From Cryptomeria japonica (taxonomy: Eukaryota > Streptophyta > Pinopsida > Cupressales > Cupressaceae): a stretch of DNA of 64,000 nucleotides. The translations under genes were made by a program, and so were the position numbers. A model generated the notes under the pieces. The model saw nothing but the letters and a program-made list of their open reading frames with translations. It ran no database searches and had not been told where the DNA came from. The first letter of the stretch is position 1; each line of letters starts with the position of its first letter. Below are positions 1 to 11,899 of the stretch, in pieces. Location of the stretch: positions 553,685,136 through 553,749,135 of the forward strand of contig NC_081413.1 in NCBI RefSeq assembly GCF_030272615.1, written 5' to 3'.

Positions 1-2
1 GG

Positions 3-1736
3 CAGCTGGTGACATATGATCGATCTTGGGGGACGGTGTCTTGCCAGAGGATATTTGATGAGGATGTATACATTGATGATGACTCGATCGCATGGGAGGA
101 TATAGCGGCACTATATGAGCCCCTTCCAGCAGTATTGTCAGGGATCGTCAGAGGACTTCTATGTCCCGACAGGCGGTCACATGGATTGGCAGTGGGATGG
201 GGACAGGTGATAGAGATGATGGTGACTGAGGGGACCCGATATGCCTGGGGGTCGTGCGTGTTAGCGCACATGTATCAGGAGTTACACGAGGTAGTGTACC
301 GGGGGAGAGGTTCGCTTGCAGTAGGCATGACGCTGCTGCATGTGTGGGCATGGGAGCATCTACCAGTGACTCGACCAGTGAGTCTGAGATTCCGAGCCGT
401 GGACCAGCCCTATATGTTTATGTATAGTGGTATGATGAGCCAGCCCCACTTGGGGAAGTTAGAGTGGTGGCGGCGGGCATTGGATGACCTGGATGCAGTG
501 ATCTGGCGGCCATACTTGGAGTGTGAGCCATGGGAGGATGATGCGGAGGCACTACCGTATTGCTTCATGACCCGATTCCTCATTGGGAGGACCTCGTATC
601 ATGTAGAGAGACAGGTGCCGGGACGGGTGATGAGGCAGTTTGGACGGCAGCAGGGACTGCCGAGTGGATCAGGGCAGTATGCACGAGTGATCCGAGAGCG
701 GTATGCATGGGGTCCAGTGCTACCGTATGATCAGGCACTGGCAGAGTTCCGGACACTGCAGGCGAGGCCATGGGACTTACGACCGAGGGTCGTGGATGTA
801 GGTGTGACAGCAGAGTATACACAGTATCGGGCGGCGCACCCGATCCGACGGATATCAGACCCAGCTGAGCCGATCCCAGCGTTTGAGGATGAGAGGGGAC
901 GGGGACGAGGACGGAGAGCAGGAGGTCGAGGAGGAGGAGGAGGTGGAGATGGAGGTGGCGGAGGAGGTGGAGAGGGAGGTGGCGGAGGAGATGGAGGAGG
1001 AGGAGGAGGAGGATTGGGGATGCCGAGGCAGCGGAGAGGGAGAGGTGGACTACCTCTTCAGATATCACAGGGACCTTTGATGCAGGGAGGAGTGCAGCTA
1101 AGTGGGAGGGGGATGGAGAGAGAGATCCCGATGGCTACAGGTGCAGGGGAGGGTGGTGCAGGGGAGGGACCTAGTGGAGGGGGTGATACAGGTGCAGCAG
1201 CCATGGACATGGGGGAGGGAGTTACTGGGGATCTGCGGGAGCACATGATAGGTTATTTGCAGACCCGGGTAGAGAGATTAGAGGCGGAGGTAGCAGCTAG
1301 AGATGTGCAGCTATTTGCACGTGAGTCAGAGCTGACAGTGGTGCTGCGGGAGAGAGATACTGCGGTGGAGAGATTGGCGGAGCTGCAGGAGAGAGTGCGG
1401 ACTGGTGCACAGGGGCCTTCAGGGGAGATTATGAGGGAGATGCGGCGAGCACAGGCGGAGATAGAGTACTGGCGGGGGTTATATGAGCAGGTGGTACCGA
1501 TCAGCCAACGAGCTCTCAGTTACTCACAGATGCGGCAGGCCAGATCCGAGCGATCGCAGAGGATGCAGAGCAGTGGGGGTGTGATGGGTCCTCTACGGCA
1601 GGAGAGATCAGGGGATGCAGGAGGGAGTGGGGGTTCGATGAGGCCTCCACGGAGAGATGGATCAGGTGGTGCAGGTACCAGTGGTGGAGTAGGTAGGGGT
1701 GGTGGTGGTACAGCATCTGGCCAGAGTGGCATTTGA
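3..1736 (+). CDS. Antisense extra ORF of element 1: plant mobile domain, Gly-rich linker, coiled coil
   Basis: An open frame of at least 575 codons runs from the left edge and is probably 5'-partial, because it is still open at the border. Residues about 25-190 resemble the plant mobile domain (PMD, MAIN/aminotransferase-like family). The best signature is the block around residues 75-125, with YAWGSCVLAHMYQEL followed by a leucine-rich stretch and WAWEHLPVTRP. Residues about 295-345 are almost pure Gly with Arg, Asp and Glu. Residues about 405-470 form heptads typical of a coiled coil. The tail is rich in Ser, Arg and Gly. It is GC-rich, unlike the AT-rich DNA around it. It lies antisense to pol and 3' of it, where Tat elements are known to carry extra ORFs. 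Its role is unknown. A host PMD gene next to the element is the alternative, but less likely. Confidence 0.75.
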   Translation, partial: QLVTYDRSWGTVSCQRIFDEDVYIDDDSIAWEDIAALYEPLPAVLSGIVRGLLCPDRRSHGLAVGWGQVIEMMVTEGTRYAWGSCVLAHMYQELHEVVYRGRGSLAVGMTLLHVWAWEHLPVTRPVSLRFRAVDQPYMFMYSGMMSQPHLGKLEWWRRALDDLDAVIWRPYLECEPWEDDAEALPYCFMTRFLIGRTSYHVERQVPGRVMRQFGRQQGLPSGSGQYARVIRERYAWGPVLPYDQALAEFRTLQARPWDLRPRVVDVGVTAEYTQYRAAHPIRRISDPAEPIPAFEDERGRGRGRRAGGRGGGGGGDGGGGGGGEGGGGGDGGGGGGGLGMPRQRRGRGGLPLQISQGPLMQGGVQLSGRGMEREIPMATGAGEGGAGEGPSGGGDTGAAAMDMGEGVTGDLREHMIGYLQTRVERLEAEVAARDVQLFARESELTVVLRERDTAVERLAELQERVRTGAQGPSGEIMREMRRAQAEIEYWRGLYEQVVPISQRALSYSQMRQARSERSQRMQSSGGVMGPLRQERSGDAGGSGGSMRPPRRDGSGGAGTSGGVGRGGGGTASGQSGI

Positions 1737-4612
1737 GAGAGCATTTTTGCATACATGTATTGTATCATTGTCTATTTTTGGACTGTATCTTGGATGGCTC
1801 TTGGTAGCCGATTTTTTGTAGACTTCATTGTACTCTGATATATGAGATGATATATATGAGGAGATCCCATATTGTGATGATTATACATGTGATTATGTAT
1901 GGATGTTTATGCATGATGATGATTTATTGCTTAGATGTATATGTGTACATGTATGCATTTGATGAGATGTTTCTTTTATGCATGTTTTTATGATGATTTA
2001 GGATGTTGTATACTGACATATGAATGCAGGTTTATATGTATTTGTTGTATTTGATTTGTGATGTAATGCTTTATGTATGGAATGCCATGATGATATATGC
2101 TTATGCTTTGATGTATGAACAGGATTTTGATGGTGTTTCCTATTGCGATGCAATGATAAGATGATTTATGTGATGATGTCAATGCAATGGTTTTGAATGA
2201 ATGATATATATGTATAAATATGCATCTAGATGTGTTTTTTAGATAAATGTAATATGGATAAACAAAATGTTTAAGTGCAAATGTTTATATGATGATGCCT
2301 AAATGAATGCAGATGGATAAACAAATGTAAAGTACAAATGTTTATATGATGATGTCTAAATGAATGCAGATGGATTAAACAAATGTAAAGTACAAATGTT
2401 TATATGATGATGTCTAAATGAATGCAGATGGATAAACAAATGTAAAGTACAAATGTTTATATGATAATGTGTTTTAAATGAATGCAGATGGACAAACAAA
2501 TGTAAAGTACAAATGTTTATATGATAATGTGTTTTAAATGAATGCATACGTAAAATGGATATATGAAATGGTATGAACCAATGTTTTGTAAACAAATGGT
2601 CTTATGAATCTAAAATGCATTAAATATGAAAGTGGGATGATACTATAACTAATATTTGTAATAACTGTACCTTAATACAATTAAAAAGAGGATAATGAAT
2701 GCGATGTGAAATGAATCCTAAAATGAGCATTATAAGATGCTTATTAATGAATGAATGAATGCACTTTGTAACTAAATGGATAAATGGATGTGTGTAATAA
2801 TAAGTTGATAAGATGATAATGGATAATTTACACTGGATGAAATGTTTATTAAATGATTGAAAACAACCAAAGACAATTTGATCCCATGAATGAATCTAAT
2901 TATTTATGATTGATGCGATGATGAAAATGATTTTTAATGAAAACTAATGTCAATAATGAACTATATGCAATGTTTTAAGTTTAAAAATGACATGAATGGA
3001 CATAATGCAAGATGCACCTAAATGCAATGATGATATTGCCATGAGGAATGCAAGGTTTTTTAAGACTTTGCATGATGCACTGATGATGTATCAGAGTACT
3101 CGGTCGTGATTGTATCCAAGACCAGCTTAATTTTCTCATTTTTTGCATATAAAACCTCTATATGAATAAGTGAACGGATGGGTGATATGCAACGGAATGC
3201 AATATATAAACAGATGAGATGAAATGACGATCCATAGTGCTCTATTTTCATCATTGAGCTTTAAAATGTTGGAAGAGAATACAAGCATCTTGACACAATA
3301 ATTCAAGATGACCTGAGTATTTCTTTCATGGATTTTAATATAGCAAGTTAATACAAACGACTTGATATAAGGGTCAAGTCGACCAGAGTATTGCTTGCGG
3401 AACAGACAAGGATTATCTCCTTTTGTGCATGACTTGGATCGTCCTCCTTGACCTTAGGCTGATCAGATCTTGAGACAAGTGCATACCGTACTAAGAGATA
3501 AAAACCTGTATCCAGTTTGGATGAGGTAGGAGGAACCAAAGGAAGAGCATTGTACCTGTAAACAAATAGTATATACATAAAGAATAAAGAATAAGGATCC
3601 TTGGTAATGGTTCATGCTCATATGGTCGAGGTATACGCTGTAGTCAGCAAGCCGTAGTGATCTATGACTGCATTTTTGCCTATGATCACATAGCTTAGTG
3701 AACTTCCCACATAGACACCATTAGTACATGCCCCAGAACTTCATCGGAAATAACGCGCAAATGATACAAAACAATGCTGCAAGATCCTGATACAGATAAA
3801 CAAATGATTGTACTCACAAATCAACCAAGTATTTGATAGCTTAACATAATTTTCTTGTCAAAGAAAACGTCATCTTGTCTTTGTTTTGGTAAGGAAGGAT
3901 ACATCCTTGGTTAAAGACAGGTTTGGATTGTTGATGTTGATTGTGTTGGTCGAGTGATAAGTGGTCATTTGTGTGAGTATTTTGTCAATGTTTGTTTTGT
4001 ATCTGATCGGATGAATATGTACAAGGTGTTGTCATGTTTTTTGGGTGATTTTCGATGGTTTTTCCGATGTTTTTGGATTTTGTGAAACATTTTTGAATGT
4101 TTTTGGATTTTGTATTGTTTTTGAATGTTTTTGATATTTTCTGGGACATTTTTGAATTTTTTTTTTGATAGTTTTGATGATTGCCTGAATGAAGAGCGTA
4201 ATGACACATAAGACAATGTAGAATCCACTTCCATCAATAGGTTAAGGGAATTGCCCCCAAGTTGGACATGATTTATGAAAAAGCGGGATGCCAGACGCAT
4301 GAAGTACTTTCTTGGATTACAGATCAAATAACAAGCCATGGTTAGATGGATGGATGTATGTATGTATGAATGTGATCGCAACGAGCTTGAAAGATAATGT
4401 AGCCATAGCCTTTACGAGTGGCGCCTGTTTGCCAGGTTTTCACCACCGTACTTACCCAAGGTGCCACCGGAGTGGTTGTTCACCGTTTGGATGCATGATT
4501 TTTTTTTTTTTTTTTTTTTACTTTTTTGAATGTTTTTGTATTTTCTTCAGGACATTTTCTGAATGTTTTTGATAGTTTCTGATATGCAGGGGAGCTTGAT
4601 GTCTTGTACACC
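1737..4612 (-). other. 3' spacer of element 1 between integrase and the antisense ORF
   Basis: No coding sequence is visible. The part from about 3,190 to 4,612 aligns with 59,520-60,907 of element 2, so it is family sequence. The part from 1,737 to about 3,190 has no counterpart in element 2 inside the window. It contains many ATGAATG and ATGATG runs, a tandem array at 2,254-2,552, and T-rich degenerate repeats built on GAATGTTTTTGGATTTT at about 4,030-4,160 and 4,500-4,590, including a long poly-T run at about 4,499-4,520. Confidence 0.7.
2254..2552. repeat. Tandem array, 57-60 bp unit, about five copies
   Basis: Successive units start at about 2,282, 2,339, 2,397, 2,454 and 2,514. Each contains TGTTTATATGAT, then AAATGAATGCAGATGGA, then AAACAAATGTAAAGTACAAA. 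The last two units share a variant (GATAATGTGTTTT), so the array grew by local duplication. Tandem arrays in the untranslated parts of Tat elements are well known and can seed satellites. Confidence 0.9.
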
Positions 4613-7600
4613 TTAGGTATAAAACCGTTTGAGGTGCATGCTGTTGATTGGATCTGCAAGCGGTTCTCCTTCTGATGTAGCCAATTGATATGCCCCGGAC
4701 CCGAATACAGCAGTGATAACATATGGGCCCAGCCAGTTTGATTCAAACTTGCCTTGATGTTCTCTATTTGGTTGGTTGCAAGGATTCTCTCGAAGAACAA
4801 GATCACCTATCTCAAATGTACGAGATCTAACTCGGTGATTGTAACTTCTACTCATGCACTGCTGATAGGCTTTGAGGTGATTGTATGCAGCTTGTCGCTT
4901 CTCATCAAGTAACTCTAAGTCCTGAAGGCGTGAGACTCTGTATGCTTCATCATCGATGAGATTATGCAAGGAAACCCGTAGTGATGGTATCTCAACCTCA
5001 ATAGGTAAGATAGCTTCTGCACCATAGACCAATGAATAAGGAGTTGCACCTGTAGGGGTCCGAATGCTAGTTCGATATGCCCATAGCACTGGATTTAGTT
5101 GAACATGCCAATCACGGCCGGCATCATTGACTGTCTTCTTTAGGATCCTCAGTATGTTTTTATTGGATGCTTCAGCCTGACCATTGCCTTGTGGGTAATA
5201 GGGAGTGGAAAAGCGGTGTTGGATATGAAATTTCTCACAAAGCTCACGGACATCCTGATTTTTGAAAGGAAGACCATTATCTGTGACAATGGACATGGGC
5301 ACACCATACCGGCAGATGATGTAGTTGAGGATGAATGAGGCGATCTGCTTGCCAGTGACTTGGGTAAGTGGGACAGCTTCGATCCACTTTGTGAAATATT
5401 CGGTGGCGGTAATAATGAATATATGGCCATTGGATGAAGATGGATGAATCTTACCCACAAGGTCAAGGCCCCATTGATAGAAAGGCCATGGTGTCGTGAT
5501 TGGTTGCAGTTCCTGGGCCGGTGCATGTATCAGGTCGCCATGAACTTGACATTTCTTGCATTTCCTGACAAAGTAGTAGGAATCCTTTTCCATAGATGGC
5601 CAATAGTATCCAGCTCGCATGATCTTCTTGGCTAGTGATGGACCACTTGAGTGAGTCCCGCAAATTCCTTCATGTACCTCTTCCAAAACCTTTGTTATCT
5701 CATCTTGTTCTAGACATCGAAGGAGAGTACCATCAAGACTACGTCGGTATAGGGTTTCGGCAATAATGGTATATCGAGCAGTTTGGCGAATGAAGGTTTT
5801 TCGTTGGTTATTTGATTGGTTGGGAGGAAGGGTATGATCGCGGAGATAGGTGTAGAACTCACCGTACCATGGGGATTCAGAACCAACAAGGTGACATATC
5901 GTTTCAGATTCAGGGATATCATAAGCGGGGATCCAAAGCTGTTCTACCAAGAACTCGTAGCGTGTTGAATTTTGTGGAAGATCTAGTAGAGATGCGATGG
6001 TAGCCATGGCGTCAGCAGCTCGATTCTGATCTCTTGGTATCTGCTCAAAAGTGATAGTAGTAAATGATGTCTTTAGAGTGTCCACCATTTGCTTATATGG
6101 CATGAGTTTATCATCTTTGGTCTGATATTCATCTGTTGCTTATCGAATGACTAGTTGGGAATCGCCATATACTTGTAGTTCTTGTAATTTCCATTGTACG
6201 GCTAACCGGAGTCCTGTGATCAAGGCCTCATACTCTGCTATGTTGTTTGTGCATGGAAATGTGAGCCTGTAAGACTTCGGGATGCTGTCACCTTGAGGTG
6301 TGATAAACAAAATGCCTGCCCCTGAGCCGTGCCTAGTGTATGAACCATCAAAATATAGTTTCCATGGCTGTGCTTCTGTGATCATGAATATCTCTTCATC
6401 TGGAAAATTGGAAATGAGAGGATGATCGCCTATGAGTGGTGCATCGGCCAACTGATCTGCAATGACCTGACCTTTGATAGCTTTACGGTCCACATATTCG
6501 ATGTCAAATTCACTCAGAATCATCACCCACTTGGCCAAACGACCTGTCAATGCTGCTTTGCTGAGTAAGTACTTGAGTGGATCAATCTTGGCGATGAGTT
6601 GTACCTCGTGTGTTAATAGATAGTGCCGCAATTTAGTGGCTGCCAGGATTACTGCTAGGCAAGCTCGCTCAATAGGTGTGTAATTGAGTTCATAGCCAAC
6701 CAGTGTACGAGAGATGTAGTATACAGCACACTCTTTGCCTTCTGCATTATGTTGTGCCAGTAGCACACCCAGTGCTGTACTTGTTGCTGAGATATAAAGT
6801 AACAACGGTCTACTTGGATCTGGTGGCATCAACAATGGTGGATTCATGAGATAGTCTTTAAGTGCCTGAAATGCTTGCTGGCATCTATCATCCCATTGAA
6901 AGCGTATGTTCTTGTGTAGCAGATGTGTGAAGGGGTGACACTTATCAGCCAATTGTGCAATGAATCTTCGAATGGATTGAAGCCGCCCTTGTAGTGTCCT
7001 TAGCTGATTGATATTCTTTGGAGGTGGCATGTCCATTATTGCCTTAACCTTTGCTGGATCGACCTCAATGCCTTTGCTTGAGACAATGTATCCTAGAAGC
7101 TTCCCGGAGGTCACTCCAAAGACACATTTCTTTGGGTTGAGTCGAACATGTTATTGTTCCAGTCTATCAAAGATTCTCTCTAATATGTCCAAATGACCTT
7201 CTCTAGTGAGTGATTTTGCTAGTAAGTCATCCACATAATCTTCCATCATAGTATGCATCATGTCATGGAAGATGGTGGTCATTGCTCTTTGATAGGTCGC
7301 TCCTGCATTCTTTAGACCGAAAGGCATTACATTCCAGCAGTATGTGCCCCATGGACATGTGAAGGCTGTCTTATGTTGGTCCTCTGGTGCGATCTTTATT
7401 TGATTGTATCCTGAAAAGCCATCCATGAGTGAAAGCATGGCATGTCCTGCTGTTAGATCCACTATGATGTCGATATTTGGTAGGGGAAAGTCATCCTTAG
7501 GACATGCCTTATTCAGATCTCTGAAGTCAGTACAAATGCGGATGCCCCCTTTTGGTTTGCCGACTGGCACAATGTTGGAGATCCATTCTGCATAATCAAT

Positions 7601-9814
7601 TGGTCTAATGAAACCAACATCCAGGAGTTTCTTGAGTTCTGTTTTGACTAGCACGACAATCTGAGGATGCATCTTACGAAGCTTCTGCTTGACAGGTTTG
7701 GCTCCTTTTGCTACTGTGAGATGATGCATGACTAAATTAGGATCAAGCCTAGGCATGTCTGCATATGACCATGCAAAGTTGATCTGACGCTTCTGGAAGA
7801 ACTCTATAAATTTAGGCTGTTCCTCTGGAGTGAGAAGGGATGCCAGATGTATAATATGAGGATTTTTAGGAGTCCCCACATTGTATTCTTTGGTTTCCTC
7901 GATAAGAATCGTTGATCGTTCCTGTTGTGTACTAGCAGGGAGAATGTCAAACCCTTCATCCTCAGGCGCCTCAGAGAGGTTTTCACCGTTGGATACGCTC
8001 TTTCTTTTTACTTTTGTCGGATCAAACAGCGCCACAGTGTGGTTTTCACTGGAAGATCCATGTTTTAATGTTATATTTTTGCAGCTGAAGGGTTTGGCAT
8101 CCGCCCCGAAGTATGCGGCGCTATTAAGTTCAATGGCGAATCCAGCTTTGTGATCCCCGCTTGGTAGATTATCCCTTAATTCTAAAAAGTCAATGATAGC
8201 CTCATCGTTCTGGAAGAGGTCAAGACATGGGGGATTTGATTGGTTCCATTCGATGAGTTCAGGGTGGATAATGGGCATTACTTCATCGATTAGATTAAGT
8301 TCGTTAGAGGTATCAGTGAGGGTTAAGATAGTGTGGTGAAGGTTGTTGATGGTACTCTCCCTGTCAGAATCAGGCATAGGATGAGACGTAGGGTCTGTGG
8401 AAGATGTTTCCAGCTCAGGTACCCAAGTGGTCTTTATCTGTGCTTCTCCGTAAACAGGTATGTCTTTGCGTGGCGGAGGTGGTGATGTGTCTTCCTCATC
8501 TGAAGTGTTAAGCTGTACAGAATCAAATTCCCACTCATGTGAGTCGGTCTCTGAATCACTCTCCAGCATCCGATTGCTATACCATACTGGGATGTTGCTG
8601 GAGTTGAATATTGCAGGCGTGATTGGTTTATGTATCTTTGTAGTGATCGGTGCTGTAGGAACCATGATGGGGATTAAAGGATTTGTCACTGGAAGTATCG
8701 GCAGTGTTGATTTAGTGGCTTCTATTGGAACGACTGGTGCCATAGATGCTGCTGCGGGTTCTGAGATAGTTGCTGCTGCTAATGGTGCTGCTGATGGGAT
8801 TACTGGTTCGTTTGGTGGGATGATTGGTATTGTAGATGGTTGTAGTGGGTTTGTGAGCCTCGATGGGGCAGTGGGGATAGTGTTTGATGGTGCTTTGATT
8901 ATGAAAGGTGTCCTCTTTGCAGTAGGCGGGCAAAATGATTTGCTAGGTTTTCCTTTGAATCTGAGTTTAGGAAGGATCTCTTTTTCAAAACCTAGGCCTG
9001 TATTACCTTTGGGCTTGAATTCCGGCAGCAGCGGTTCGTGTCGTCCTTGTTTGCAGTATCCCAAAGCACTCTGACCATCATATCCCATTCTTTGCATAAT
9101 GAGGAGGCCTTTGCCATATTGTTCTGTAGGCAGTGTAACTCGCGGTATGTCAGTGGTGATTGGATCTTTATAGATCCAGTCTGCTAGGTCCTCATCTGGT
9201 GTTTCTTCCTCTTGACTCTTTCCAAGGATGAAAGGCGTTAAGGCACATGCTGGTGTGATTAGTGATTGTTGGAGCAACTGCTGTGGTTTACCATGTGTTC
9301 TAGAGGAAGTGGGCATTTGTCCCACACAAAAGAGCTGACTCAAGTTGTATTCTCCAGGACCTTCCTCTGCGACTTTCATCTTAAGCTTTTCTTGCTTGGG
9401 TATAGGAGTGTTTGAACTGGCAAGAGAGGCAGGACTTATATATGATGTGGAGGAAATGGCTTCCCTATTATTAGGAACAGTAATCTCTGGTTGATGGCTG
9501 ATATTATGGCAAAATGCAAAGGGATTTGCATCGCCCAGGATTGTGATCTCGACACCGTTATGTGGGAACTTGATACATTGATGGTAGGTAGATGGAACAA
9601 CTTGCATGGCATGTATCCAAGGTCTCCCTAATAATAGATTATATGGCAGAGGAAGGTCCAGAACCTGACAAATGATATGCTTTACCACAGGGCCCACTCG
9701 GATTGGTAGTACCACAGCTCCTTTGGATGAACGCTCTGCATCATCATAGGCCTTGATGGTGATCTTCTTGCGAGGATCCACTGATTCTATTGCATATCCC
9801 AATGCTGTGACCAA
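4613..9814 (-). CDS. Element 1 pol region: protease end, G-patch, RT, RNase H, second RNase H, integrase
   Basis: Domains in coding order, with approximate positions: the rest of the protease (9,480-9,814, including NLLLGRPWIHAM); a G-patch (about 8,960-9,120, with GLLIMQRMGYDGQSALG and a later GLGFE); a low-complexity Pro/Ala/Thr linker and an acidic region; RT (about 7,180-7,700, with DFRDLNKACPKDDFPLPNID and the catalytic DYVDDLL); Ty3-type RNase H (about 6,560-6,830); a second, archaeal-type RNase H (about 6,050-6,350, with LYFDGSYTRHGSGAGI and NNIAEYEALI); and integrase (about 4,613-5,750, with an HHCC finger, the core Asp residues in GLDLVG and VTDNG, and Glu in GQAEASN). Together these make cDNA from the element RNA and insert it. 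The region is broken, with about two or three interruptions, and is treated as a fossil. Confidence 0.9.
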
Positions 9815-11899
9815 CTATAGTGTGCAAATGTTTAGGCCTGCTCCATTATCGATCAAGACTCGCTTGATCCTGTGTTGGTTGACAAAGCCTTCAATGTGGA
9901 GTGAGGCATTATGAGGTTGTTGGAATGAAGAGTTGTCACTTTCGGAAAAAGTGAGACAAGGTGATGACTTTAGATTTCCAACCATGGCTTGAAATTGGTC
10001 CGTATTCAAGTTTGCAGGGACTGACGCCTCTTGGAGTGCTTGATCCAAGATAGTTTTATGAGATGGTGACAGGCATAATAGCTCTAAAATGGATATAAGC
10101 GCAGGCGTTTTGTCTAATTGTTCCACAAGATTGTACTGCTTTGGGATGGAGGTGGTGCCTTGTGGAGCTGCCTTGATGGTAACTTTGCCGCGACGCGTAA
10201 CAACATTGCAATTTGAGGTGGGATTTTTGAAGGTGATAGTTGCAATTTGTTCACTGGCATCATATAGGTGATTGACAGTGTAATTATACGCAGCTTGCGT
10301 ATAATCAGTGGTATCAGGACCTCGTCTGGACGTGGAAGGACCCCTTTGATCTTGCGATGGAAGTGGATTTTTGAACATCTGATGATCATTATTGGTTGTT
10401 TTTGGGTCATGCCCTTCAATTTCAATTTCTCCTCGGTCAATAAGATCCTGAATGAGATCTTTCAATCGATGACAATTACTTGTCTTGTGTCCTCTTCCTT
10501 GATGGAATTCACAATGTTCAGTATCTCTCCACCATGCCGGTTTGACCTGAGGCTCATAATTTGATAACTTAGGTAGAGTGATCAAATTCTGAGAAATGAG
10601 TTGTCGCATCACTGTTTCAATGGGTTCCCCTAAGGGAGTGTATGTGCGTTTTTGTTTTTGTGGACGGGGTCTTGGTTCATCATGAGATGTGATGCGACCT
10701 TGATTAGGAAGAACATTTGTGTTATTTTGAGGTGGAGGATTTTGTCCTGCAAACCGAACCACAGGTTGTGCATTTTGGACAGTCCGAGCATCCACAACTC
10801 CATCGTTGACGATATTCTTATTCTTATTCCAGAAGTTCGGTTTATCGCTATTGAAGCGCGGGCGAGGACCATCTTTGGGTTCATTAAAGATTTTGATGAG
10901 TCCTTTTTTGATGAGTGCCCTTTCACATTTTATACCTTTGGTGATCATATCGTTAAAAGAATCTGTATCTTTGACATCCAGGTGAAATTCCATTTCTTCG
11001 TTTAAGTTGGAAATGAAAATTTCCACTAGTTCTCGTTCAGGTAACTGAAGAGAACGTCTGCTAGACATTTGGTGCCATCGTTGCAGGAATACTGAGAATA
11101 ATTCACCTGGTTTTTGTTTGGTGTTGCATAGATCAGCCATGGTGATGTCGCGTTCAATATTATAAGAGTAATGAGATAGGAACTTCTGGATGAGTTCCTC
11201 AAATGTTCTTATGCCACCTGGTAGTCGGGAAAACCATGATGTGGTTGTTCCTCCCAAGATTTGGGGAAAAAGGCACATTAGGTATGTGCCCTCATAAGCC
11301 ACTTCAAGACAAGCGGAATGAAATTCTCGGACATGATCGCGGGGATCTCCCTTTCCTCTATATTTTTCAAATTTGGGTGTTTCGAATCCGCGTGGAAAGG
11401 GTGGCATATAAAGATTCCTATCAAACGGATAGGGACAGATGTCGTTAAGTGAGAATTGATTGGTCTTAACACCACTATGAAGTTGTTGGGCGAGATTCTC
11501 GACTTGTTGCCGCAACATCTCCATTTCATTAGGAGGAGGAGGTGGTGGGTTACCTCGAGGGATGTTATATCTGATGGGATCTCTACGCCTTTCTTCCTCA
11601 TGGTGACTTTGTCTTTCTGATGCTTGTCTTAATTGGGCAAGATCAAAGTCTGAGGGGAGTTTGGCTCCTTCTTGAGCGAGTTTTAAGAAGTGAGCATCTG
11701 CGTTGCTCCTTAGTATTTCATCAAATAATCTGTTAAAATGAGGATTATGTTGAACCCTTTCGATTGTTGAAGGAGTGGGTGTACCTGGGTTTTCATCATT
11801 CCCATTTCCTCCAAGTGCTTCTTGAAATTCATTGAGGTTGTCATCTTCTTCCTCAATTTCTATTTCTCGTTGCCTTGATCGTGATCGGGTTTGAGCCAT
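9815..11899 (-). CDS. Element 1 gag, running into the protease active site
   Basis: This is the capsid/nucleocapsid gene. The most natural start is the Met of MAQTRSRSRQ at 11,899, although the frame is open further upstream. The N-terminus is charged (IEIEEEDDNLNEF). A Retrotrans_gag capsid domain follows around residues 165-310, with FEKYRGKGDPRDHVREF and a Trp/Phe-rich core. A zinc knuckle of the Cys-His-His-Cys type (CEFHQGRGHKTSNC) is the form typical of Tat/Athila gag rather than CCHC. The C-terminal part reaches the aspartic protease active-site region (RVLIDNGAGLNI). Protease and pol follow directly on the same strand. Gag itself looks whole. Confidence 0.88.
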   Translation of the reverse strand: MAQTRSRSRQREIEIEEEDDNLNEFQEALGGNGNDENPGTPTPSTIERVQHNPHFNRLFDEILRSNADAHFLKLAQEGAKLPSDFDLAQLRQASERQSHHEEERRRDPIRYNIPRGNPPPPPPNEMEMLRQQVENLAQQLHSGVKTNQFSLNDICPYPFDRNLYMPPFPRGFETPKFEKYRGKGDPRDHVREFHSACLEVAYEGTYLMCLFPQILGGTTTSWFSRLPGGIRTFEELIQKFLSHYSYNIERDITMADLCNTKQKPGELFSVFLQRWHQMSSRRSLQLPERELVEIFISNLNEEMEFHLDVKDTDSFNDMITKGIKCERALIKKGLIKIFNEPKDGPRPRFNSDKPNFWNKNKNIVNDGVVDARTVQNAQPVVRFAGQNPPPQNNTNVLPNQGRITSHDEPRPRPQKQKRTYTPLGEPIETVMRQLISQNLITLPKLSNYEPQVKPAWWRDTEHCEFHQGRGHKTSNCHRLKDLIQDLIDRGEIEIEGHDPKTTNNDHQMFKNPLPSQDQRGPSTSRRGPDTTDYTQAAYNYTVNHLYDASEQIATITFKNPTSNCNVVTRRGKVTIKAAPQGTTSIPKQYNLVEQLDKTPALISILELLCLSPSHKTILDQALQEASVPANLNTDQFQAMVGNLKSSPCLTFSESDNSSFQQPHNASLHIEGFVNQHRIKRVLIDNGAGLNICTL

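Noticed and set aside
580-1068. Long minus-strand frame rich in Leu, His and Pro opposite the antisense ORF
   Set aside because: It is a shadow of the GC-rich Gly/Glu coding strand; no domain.
883-1080. Glu-rich plus-strand frame
   Set aside because: Frame-shifted reading of the GGA-type repeats in the Gly-rich linker.
2356-2595. Repetitive minus-strand frame with HSFKTHYHINICTLHLF units
   Set aside because: Translation of the tandem array; no sign of a gene.
4312-4572. 86-codon plus-strand frame with poly-Phe
   Set aside because: Created by the poly-T run in the element's 3' spacer.
8460-9074. 204-codon plus-strand frame
   Set aside because: It is the antisense of the low-complexity linker of pol; the minus strand has the known domains.
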